A stretch of 64,000 bases of DNA, from assembly GCA_022376515.1 (NCBI GenBank), contig WTXI01000003.1, positions 248,001-312,000 of the forward strand, written 5' to 3'. Shown in pieces: positions 36,301 through 43,624 of this stretch (its first letter is position 1; every line of letters begins with the position of its first letter). Position numbers and translations under genes: made by a program. The notes beneath the pieces are model-generated. The model was not told the origin of the DNA and searched no databases. It was given only the letters and a program-made list of their open reading frames with translations. The stretch comes from Lactifluus volemus (Eukaryota; Basidiomycota; Agaricomycetes; Russulales; Russulaceae).

Positions 36301-37871
36301 CACGCACAAACCCTCCTTCATAAACGAACAGAACACAAGAAGGGTCAACGCCACTACCGAAAATATGTGTAGGAGAAAAGGTCTGGCTAGAAGGTACCAA
36401 CCTCAAAATGACGCACCTTAGCAGCAAACTAGCCCCAAAACGCTACGGACCTTTTACAATCACCAAAGTCATATCACCGGTAGTTGTACGCCTCAAACTC
36501 CCAGATCGATGGCAGATCCATGATGTGTTTCACACATCACTGATCGCTCCCTATACGGAAACACCCGAACATGGTCCGAACTTCGAACAGCCTCCACCGG
36601 AACTTGTAGACGGAGAAGAGGAGTACGAAGTAGAAGCTGTTCTAGGGTCTAGACGTATTGGACCAAAGAACAAGACCAGACTCCAATACCTCCTGAAGTG
36701 GAAAGGCTATTCCGCCGCGCACAACACATGGGAACCAGCCGAGAATGTTGATGCCCCAGAACTACTCACAGCCTTTTACAAAGCTCAGCCAAAAGCTATA
36801 AGAACCCTCTTGCTTCAGCAAGAAACGACATCACCAACGTTCATCCCCACCACTACAACTACCACCACCACACCACCTTTACCAAACTCCCTTACTATTC
36901 GCTATATGCAACATGTCCCAGCCCAATATGACCTACCCGCACCACGTCCCATCCGCCCAGTCCACCCGTCATCGCTCATCTACCAACAATCGTTCGGCAT
37001 CTCCACCGTTTATCCCAGTGAGCTATACACGGCGTCCGAGAAACCGATCCCCGACCCCCGTTCTCCCTCCTTATACCCGCGAATCACCCCGCTCGACGAC
37101 GCCCTCAGGGAATCGCTCTTCCAGGCATGCGAATTCGCAGCATGGGCCATACAGCAACCCAAACCGACAAGTTCGCTTTGGGACTACCTCACACCTGTCT
37201 CCGACCACCCGCGGTCCCCACTCCCCATCCTCGCATCGCCAACGTGGCACGAGAACCTCCCCGATTTTGGTGGACTCCCGAGGAGCGACACCACCCCCTC
37301 CCCGCCAAACAACCAACTACCCTCCCTACCAAGCTCACCGGCCTCTAACGTCAGCAACTCGCCCGCCTCATCTTTCTCCCCTATCCAGGACGACGAACTC
37401 GGATGGGCATTTGATAATGACGGCGACCTTGACAACGACGAGTGGCCAAGGAGTTCAATTCATGACAGCACGCATTCCCTTCACTGCACGACTTGCCTGG
37501 AACGGGTCGTCAATAGTAGCAGTGGAACCGCCGCTGATAGTGCCGCAGCCAGGGTCACGCACACGCCCTATTGTGGTCGATGCAAGCGACGAAACCCCGG
37601 GCACCTCTACATCGAGTGCCCCCTCCACCAATGGTGCGAATGGTGTGCTGACTACGGCCATTCAGGCCCTTCGTGTCATGAACCCCACCAGCAATGCAAG
37701 TTCGGAGACGCTTGTAGAGTCCCCCTAGAACACCCTCACTGGCACTGGTCGTGCCCTTACACCAGCGACAAGAAGGCTTACCTCTGGTATGGCCACGGTG
37801 TGGACCGCTCCACGTCTGGCTGGATCAACACGGAGATGAGTGACTGGGACTACGCTGCTGACCGTGAGTAA
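33329..37871 (+). pseudogene. Element B pol, heavily frame-broken; chromodomain and Cys cluster still open
   Basis: After the gag stop the -1 frame gives LKGSDLPAWIRAL, then protease ALVDSGATSNFIDH (about 33458). From about 33718 to 36400 the frame changes many times, but RT (YMDDV at 34486), RNase H (LEVDASQYATGAV at about 34924), the integrase zinc site (GHPGIANT ... KGCATCQ) and DHDCTKAAVFLPC are legible. From 36408 it is open to 37871: SPVVVRLKLPDRWQIHDVFH, chromodomain YEVEAVLGSRR with YLLKWKGYSAAHNTWEP (about 36627-36760), a Pro/Ser-rich stretch, then the Cys cluster (CGRCKRRNPGH, ECPLHQWCEWCADYGHSGP, about 37573-37740). Confidence 0.9.
36913..37728 (+). CDS. Element B overlapping open frame (ORFx), +1 to pol
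   Basis: ATG 36913 (AACATGTCC) opens 271 codons in the +1 frame relative to pol, lying between the chromodomain and the Cys cluster. The protein is rich in Pro, Ser, Thr and Arg (RSPTPVLPPYTRESP), has two ILVDS/IVVDA-type hydrophobic-acidic motifs, and a beta-like segment HLIMTATLTTTSGQGVQF then MTARIPFTARL. This resembles the ends of the matching frames in A and C, though less closely than those resemble each other. No function known. Expression could be by internal initiation or +1 shift. Confidence 0.55.
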   Translation: MSQPNMTYPHHVPSAQSTRHRSSTNNRSASPPFIPVSYTRRPRNRSPTPVLPPYTRESPRSTTPSGNRSSRHANSQHGPYSNPNRQVRFGTTSHLSPTTRGPHSPSSHRQRGTRTSPILVDSRGATPPPPRQTTNYPPYQAHRPLTSATRPPHLSPLSRTTNSDGHLIMTATLTTTSGQGVQFMTARIPFTARLAWNGSSIVAVEPPLIVPQPGSRTRPIVVDASDETPGTSTSSAPSTNGANGVLTTAIQALRVMNPTSNASSETLVESP

Positions 37872-37905
37872 ACGCAGGTGGGACTGCGCCTTAGACGGGG
37901 GATGG

Positions 37906-38511
37906 TGTTATGGACTGACACGTGTTTGCTGACTCATACTATACATTTTCGGACTGATGACTCATTTCTGCTGACTCCTTGCTTATGTGAACGGACTGCC
38001 GATCGCTTTGTTTCAGATCGCTTACTTATTTCTCTCACGATACAGCCTCACACAGCACCGTACAGCCTCAAGCAACAGCCACATGTACAGGATGACTCGC
38101 TGATTCCTGAAACATGTTTCAAACTCTGAAAGCTGTACGAAGGTCACAGCCCCTATGGCTGTGTACATAGCCGTGTTCTCTCCATATATAAACCCTGTAC
38201 TTTCTGCCCTAGAGACCTTAAGTCTCAGTTTTGTTTCGCAATCCAAGTCTTCTATCTATTAGAACCTTGCTTGCCTAGAAGCATCAGACCTGAGAGAACC
38301 CTCTTGACATCACGCTCTTCGACTTCTTTGACACTTTGGTCTTATCCCTAAGCCCAAAGCCCTTGACCTCTGAAACGCTCTTGACTTAGTCGTTTACTAA
38401 GTCTCATCTTTACCGAACCCTTGATCTTGACTTGCACGTCTTGCAAGTCTTGTTCTTGACTTTACGAACGATCGTACACTTCGTACAAAGGTCCCACTTG
38501 GAACCTTAACA
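37906..38511 (+). repeat. Element B 3' LTR
   Basis: 606 bp, identical by eye to the 5' LTR except C at 38313. Preceded by a purine-rich tract (GACGGGGGATGG), the likely polypurine primer. Confidence 0.95.
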
Positions 38512-38516
38512 CCCTG

Positions 38517-39978
38517 TGAGCTCTTGTGGGGCGCAAACCCAATCATCCACCCCTCCAGAAAAAGCACAAATGTCCCAGCGTTACATCAAAGACAAATGTG
38601 GCTTAAGGAGGCTAGGGAGCGCGCCCAAGATGCTATCAGAAAAGCGCAGGAACTGTGGCTAAAGAGGCGCCAGAGAAAGAAGGGTCAAAGGCATTTCTAC
38701 CCATTCGAAAAAGGACAACAAGTGTTGTTGGAGGGAACAAACTTAAAGACGATCTATCCGTCCGCAAAGTTGGGACCCAAAAGATATGGTCCATTCCCCA
38801 TCATTGACGTCATTTCCCCAGTGGTGTACCGCCTCCAGCTCCCCCCACACTGGCGCATTCACAATGTCTTTCACGCGTCCTTGTTAACACCTTACAAGGA
38901 GACGGAAGAGCATGGGCGCAACTTCGCAGAGCCGCCACCTGATCTGATGGAAGGCGAACCAGAATATGAGGTGGAGAAGATCATTGATGTGCGCAAGAAA
39001 GGGAAGGCAGAAAAGCTTGAGTATCTCCTTCGTTGGAAGGGATATTCACCCGCTCATGATAGTTGGGAACCCGCTGACAATGTGAAGGCTCCGGAGCTCA
39101 TTAAGGAGTTCTATCAGCGCAACCCCAATGCGATAGGGGGAGGAAGGATAAAAGCGAAGAGGAAGAGACGAATCCGCACCATCATCACCCCCACTACCTC
39201 CTCCTCCATGAGTAATGCCTTACAACTTGCGTTCCAGTACCCCAACTTGGAGGATGACTACCTCCAACTCCTCGACTCGTCGTTCAACTCCCTTGCGGTC
39301 TGTGAGGGGGGAGAGTGGTCCCTCTCAGAGGCGTCCCTTGCCGAGGACACCCCAGCAGAACCAGCCCAGATCAGCGCCTCCACCATACAGGAGGACCACC
39401 CGCTCGCCTCGCCAAGAGCCTCGCCGCAGTCCCTCGTACCATCCGAGGACCCCATCTCCTCTCCCAGGTCCGACGCCGCCTCCCCAACTCTCGCCTATCC
39501 AGGAAGCCCTGGAGACACTAGCAGCAGACATGAGGTTCCAGCCAGAGGTCATGTCGCTGGAGACCCCCACGCGCTGCGATCCGAATCCCCTCACGATCCC
39601 TGGAAGGTCTTCAGCTGGGCCCAACCTTCTGCAGGTGACGGTGCTCATCAACTCCAGGGGATACGTGCAGCAGATGGGGACGGCCTACGTTCACTCGTCA
39701 TCGCGTCTTCGTCGCATGGGGGGCCGTCTGGTGGTGATTCCGGAGTCAGCCCTCTGAGAATCACTGGCAAGCGCAAGAGGAAGGGGAAGAAGTCATATTA
39801 TTGCGGCAAGTGCAACAAGGACGGGGTGGACCACAAGTACGAGAACTGTCCTTTGTGGAGGGAGTGCCTCTATTGCCAGAAGAGAGGGCACTACTCCCAT
39901 GACTGTCACCACCCCCATACGTGTTGCACTGTCTATAGGTGCCGGGTCTTCCCTGACCACCAGTACTATGGGAGGAAC
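38517..39978 (+). pseudogene. Element A pol, 3' part (integrase end, chromodomain, Cys cluster), resumed after element B
   Basis: Continues pol after the CCCTG duplication: ELLWGANPIIHPS, then KKGQRHFYPFEKGQQVLLEG, SPVVYRLQLPPHWRIHNVFH, and chromodomain YEVEKIIDVRKKG with YLLRWKGYSPAHDSWEP (about 38968-39100). A low-complexity stretch follows, then the Cys cluster YYCGKCNKDGVDHKYENC, LYCQKRGHYSHDC, HPHTCC (about 39798-39930). It is cut by element C at 39978 and finishes after C at 49160-49288 (CPVKATELRPITHLWDEYD ... DRGD). The chromodomain in this group reads histone marks and can direct integration. Confidence 0.88.
39215..39757 (+). CDS. Element A overlapping open frame (ORFx), +1 to pol
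   Basis: ATG 39215 opens 180 codons in the +1 frame relative to pol, starting about 100 bases after the chromodomain and ending just before the Cys cluster. The N-terminal part is basic and Pro/Ser/Thr-rich with RRSPSYHPRTPSPLPGP. The C-terminal part has LLQVTVLINSRGYVQQ, MGTAYVHSSSRL and ends VVIPESAL. Element C has RSPSYHVRTPTP and LLQMVALVDSDGNTQ, FGTAFVPPNTRL at the matching places. The pol frame over the same bases shows no such match. No function known. Confidence 0.62.
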   Translation: MPYNLRSSTPTWRMTTSNSSTRRSTPLRSVRGESGPSQRRPLPRTPQQNQPRSAPPPYRRTTRSPRQEPRRSPSYHPRTPSPLPGPTPPPQLSPIQEALETLAADMRFQPEVMSLETPTRCDPNPLTIPGRSSAGPNLLQVTVLINSRGYVQQMGTAYVHSSSRLRRMGGRLVVIPESAL

Positions 39979-40552
39979 TGTTACGGTTTGGCACGTGATC
40001 TGCTTATGTATTAACCCCACGTGACGGTGGGTATCTTTTTCGCTTTGTTCCGAGACAATCTACGATACGGATCTTCGGATCTCTCCGTGTACGATACAGA
40101 TCTCTGGATCTTTCCGAAGTATCTCCGTAGATCTCCGTACTTCTCCCGTTCGATCTACGATATATTATTTAGGAGGCGTGTCACGCTGTGACACGCCTGG
40201 GACTCTATGACTCAGCATCACACCCTAGGAGTATATAAACCGGTCCGTTGTAGCTTGTCTCCTTAGACTTCGCTTCGTCTGCAATCAGACTAGTTGAACC
40301 CTCTTCCCTTCTCCTTCAAGTCAGACCTCCTGACCGTTGACAATACAAGACTTAGTCTCGTCTTGTGATTGCCCTTGACCTCTTCTTTGACGATACAGTA
40401 GAGTGCATCCGTCAGCGCGACGCCCTCCTCTATAGTAAAGCCAAGGGAAGAACTCGAGTAATCCTCGTCGTACTGAGGCTAGTTGCCACGCTCAGCCCTC
40501 CTCGTATTACTCAAGCACACGTCGTGCGCCAAGGCCCCTCTGAGCCTTGACA
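39979..40552 (+). repeat. Element C 5' LTR
   Basis: 574 bp. Contains GATCT/CCGTA-rich short repeats (about 40055-40150), a palindrome at 40174-40198 (AGGCGTGTCA, 5-base loop, TGACACGCCT), one TGACTCA near 40208, a TATA box (TATATAAA) at 40232 and the predicted start at about 40265. No plus-strand ATG from there to the LTR end. Confidence 0.95.
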
Positions 40553-40553
40553 A

Positions 40554-40564
40554 AAGCGAAGTCT
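40554..40564 (+). promoter_or_regulatory. Element C self-primer binding site
   Basis: AAGCGAAGTCT, one base after the LTR end, is the exact reverse complement of 40265-40275 (AGACTTCGCTT), about 33 bases after the TATA box. Confidence 0.8.
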
Positions 40565-40922
40565 CCAAAAACCCTAAACCCTACAAAGACCTCAGTTGGT
40601 CTTCAAACCATTAGCTAAGTCGACCCTCCACTTGTGAAGAGGCTACGTGCCCTTGTAAGTGAAGAAAGAGGAAGAACCCCGTCGCACCGTCGCACCTAGA
40701 GGAAGAACCCTGTGCCCTACAAAGACCCCAGTCACCCTTAGTCATCATACCACGTATAAGGAAATCCCTTCGACTCCCCCAAGAACCCATCACTCCCGTT
40801 CCCCCTTCTACATTTGATCTCCGAGCCCTACTTCGAGGACCACCGTACACCACCCACGCCTTCCACGAGTTCATACCAGGAAAGAAGGTACACTACACCC
40901 ACGTCCACGCCCTTCAACACGA

Positions 40923-41762
40923 GTGTTTCTGCAAGGAAGACCGTTGCCGTTACCACACCAAAAGATAGATCCCTCGCACGCCCCCGATCACCCAGAGAGG
41001 CCGCAAACACCTGAAAGGACTCCTCTCCTAAACAGGGCCAACCTCAGACCCTACCTCTTTAACCGCCGCTTGCGAAGCCAACCAAGAGACCTTATCTTCC
41101 ACATCCGCCTAGAACTTGAGTGGGTCCATACTGACCTACTCCTCTTCGCCTCTCTACGTGAAGAGGAACCAGAACTCGTCACCTTCTTCGAGAACACCAT
41201 CCACCTCCTCGAGCAGTATCGGTTCTTTCTCCAACATATCCTCGAATACAACAGAACCGACGTCACCATCGACTGAGGACACTACCACTCTTGTCGACGA
41301 GACCATCAGAGAACTCTTTGACGTTGAAGAAAGCCTCGATTTACTCCTCATCCATCTCTCCACACACCCAGATCCGGAAGGGATCATCGCCTTCGCAGTA
41401 GGAATCCTTATCCATCGCAGAGAAAACCTTGCACAACGTCTCGACCACCTAACCCAAACCCCTACGAACGAGTAGATCCTCAGTCTCTGACAGAAAACGA
41501 AGAAGAGATCCGCCTCGAGACCAGCCAACAAATCCAAGACTTACAAGAGGAAGTAGACCGCCTCCGCTTTATCCAATCCACCCTCGACGAACTCGCCGAC
41601 ATCGCACGAGAGATCGAATTCATTGAACAATATATCAGGGAATACCCGCAGTTTGCCCCACACCACCAGCCCAAACTCAACGCCTACCGCTACTATAAAG
41701 TTGCGCTACTGGTACTACTAGGAGTACCAGAAGCGGCAGCAGTTCAGGCAACACGTCCTTAA
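40923..41762 (+). other. Element C leader: chain of three overlapping ATG-less open frames
   Basis: Three open stretches follow one another in changing frames: 40923-41276, 41116-41475 and 41328-41762. None contains a Met codon. Each encodes a helix-rich, acidic segment: LELEWVHTDLLLFASL with FFENTIHLLEQYRFFLQ; IRELFDVEESLDLLLIHL with GILIHRRENLAQRL; and ETSQQIQDLQEEVDRL with ELADIAREIEFIEQYI. The first two look like distant repeats of each other. The last overlaps the gag frame, which opens at 41699. They could be real peptides made without AUG, one ancestral frame broken by indels, or by-products of ATG depletion. Confidence 0.4.
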
Positions 41763-43624
41763 ACGCCCCGATCCCTGACAATAATCATTGGACCTATATC
41801 CCTCTTCGAATCAGAGACGGCCTACCTGCACACGTAAAAGGCGTTGCTCAGTGGATCTTGATCAACCCAGACGTTGGGAGGGGAGCCTATCAGGTTACCA
41901 CCCGTGACGGACGAGGAAATCTACTCAACGACTTTTGCGAATTCATAAACAACTCCTGGTATCTTATTGAACCAGACCCAGAAGGAAACATCTTCCGAAC
42001 CCGCTCAGGAAACCTCTTACAACCCATACATTGCTCTGCAGCAGGCTTAGGCTACTGGAGAGAAACCGACAGGGAGCACCCCGCGTACCGATCCCCTAGG
42101 CCACCAGGGCGTTTCGGCGTCTCAAACTCAAACTCTTCCAACTCAGAGGCAGAAGAAGAACCTCCAGCCTCTCCCCAGCAACAACCAAACCCCCTTGCGG
42201 ACGATACCCTCGCCGCAGCTACTAGTGCCATCGTTACTCTACAAGGAACCCATCCTCTTACCCCCGAACAACCACCTGCCATGGCCCAACAGATATCCTC
42301 GCAAGTTTACGACCTCTACCAGCGCAGAGGAAGTCTCCTTCCCCCGCTACTTTCCTCCCAAGCCGCCCCTGGTACCCCTAGTGGGTTACCTCCCATTCCA
42401 GTCGCCGCCGCCTCCTCCTCTAGCCAAAGGACAGTCCAAGCGGGGAGCACTATAACCGCCACCACTGCTGCCCCTACAAACCCAGGGACCGGAGGATTGA
42501 AGGGGCTGGCCCCCTCAATCTTCTATGGAGATAGGAACCGAAGCGACCTCTTCCTAAAGGAGTTCAAACAGTGGAAGCTCATTAACCGAAGTAGCGACGA
42601 AATGAGCGTCCCGTTTAACCGAGTCCTCATGGCTCTCAGTTATATCAAGGGAGAAAAGGTCAACGACTGGCAAGAGGAGCAATTGACAAAGCTTGAAGCC
42701 ACTACGCACCCGCATAACGACGAAGCCATCTGGACCGAGTTCGAACAGGCCTTTAAGGACGCCTTCACCGACTCAAATAAAAAGCAACGTGCCTATGAAA
42801 AACTCAAAGATCATAAGATGGTCAACGACGACGTTGACACGTACATCGCAGGCTTCGAGACCTTGGTGAAGCAAGCCGGGTGGTCGCGGAACGATGCCGG
42901 GACCATGGACCTGTTCCAAGCAGGACTGAAACACGAGCTAAAGAAGGCCATTCTCAACCAGGAGACCTGGCCGACCACCTTAGACATGTGGGAACGAGAC
43001 GCTAGAAATCAGAACAACCGGCACAAAGCCAGAACGGCCCTCCTCGGGCAACGATCAGGCCAGCCAAGCCGACCTACCCTGACCCAGGAACAACTAAGGA
43101 GAGGGATGGGACTACCACCGAGACCCTCGCAGCCCAGGAGAGACCCTTTTGCCATGGACGTTGATACCGCCCATACCGAGGCAAACCTGGCAACCCGTGC
43201 CCAGCGAGAGAAATTCCGTAAGGAAGGCCGATGCATGGGGTGCGGACAATTTGGCCACTTCGTCAAAAATTGCCCCAAAGGACAGCCCTCTAGGCGCGCT
43301 CCCCAGCCCACTAGAGGGGGACAGCAAAGTGGACAGCAGTCTGGAAGCAGGCCATCCTACGCCCAGCCCAGAACTCGCGGAGGAAACTGGCGCCAACCCC
43401 CTCCGGCTTACGTGCCGCGTCCACCACCCTATGCAACCCACCACACAACCCCAGAAGTCCAAGGACCGCTTATCGACCTAACCCCCTCCTCGGAAGACCC
43501 CACACCCACCGTAGACTCTGGGGCTCCCGCGGAGGTGGCGCAACACCTTCGAAGGATGAACCAAGAGGAACGAGAGAGAGTGTGGGACGAGTTGCAAAAA
43601 GAGGACGGGGAGGATTTTCTCTAG
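41699..43624 (+). CDS. Element C gag with AUG-less N-terminal extension; first ATG at 42281
   Basis: The frame is open from 41699. The first ATG anywhere on the plus strand after the predicted transcript start is 42281, in the strong context GCCATGG and in this frame (MAQQISSQVYDLYQRRG). The 194 codons before it encode LPAHVKGVAQWI, CEFINNSWYLIEPD and GYWRETDREHPAY, matching the element A leader frame. After the ATG: SIFYGDRNRSDLFLKEFKQW, the Gag core WTEFEQAFKDAFTD and DVDTYIAGFETLVKQAGW, CCHC knuckle CMGCGQFGHFVKNC (about 43232), and an end DELQKEDGEDFL with TAG at 43622-43624. LIDLTPSSEDP near the end resembles a SUMO-interacting motif. Gag forms the particle. Confidence 0.88.
   Translation, partial: SCATGTTRSTRSGSSSGNTSLNAPIPDNNHWTYIPLRIRDGLPAHVKGVAQWILINPDVGRGAYQVTTRDGRGNLLNDFCEFINNSWYLIEPDPEGNIFRTRSGNLLQPIHCSAAGLGYWRETDREHPAYRSPRPPGRFGVSNSNSSNSEAEEEPPASPQQQPNPLADDTLAAATSAIVTLQGTHPLTPEQPPAMAQQISSQVYDLYQRRGSLLPPLLSSQAAPGTPSGLPPIPVAAASSSSQRTVQAGSTITATTAAPTNPGTGGLKGLAPSIFYGDRNRSDLFLKEFKQWKLINRSSDEMSVPFNRVLMALSYIKGEKVNDWQEEQLTKLEATTHPHNDEAIWTEFEQAFKDAFTDSNKKQRAYEKLKDHKMVNDDVDTYIAGFETLVKQAGWSRNDAGTMDLFQAGLKHELKKAILNQETWPTTLDMWERDARNQNNRHKARTALLGQRSGQPSRPTLTQEQLRRGMGLPPRPSQPRRDPFAMDVDTAHTEANLATRAQREKFRKEGRCMGCGQFGHFVKNCPKGQPSRRAPQPTRGGQQSGQQSGSRPSYAQPRTRGGNWRQPPPAYVPRPPPYATHHTTPEVQGPLIDLTPSSEDPTPTVDSGAPAEVAQHLRRMNQEERERVWDELQKEDGEDFL

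Larger units (their letters stand above)
30872..38511 (+). mobile_element. Element B: Ty3/gypsy chromodomain LTR retrotransposon inside element A pol
   Basis: Two 606-bp LTRs (30872-31477 and 37906-38511, TGTTATGG...AACA) flanked by the target duplication CCCTG (30867-30871 and 38512-38516). Total 7640 bp. The internal region has a PBS at 31479, gag from ATG 31524, pol in the -1 frame, a chromodomain and a terminal Cys cluster. Only one LTR difference is seen (31279 T, 38313 C), but pol has many frame breaks between about 33.7 and 36.4 kb. Confidence 0.95.

Noticed and set aside
40365..40550. 61-codon frame in the element C LTRs (again at 48967-49152)
   Set aside because: It lacks an ATG, starting at TTG, and lies in the ATG-free leader with no motif. 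Repetition only reflects the LTR pair.
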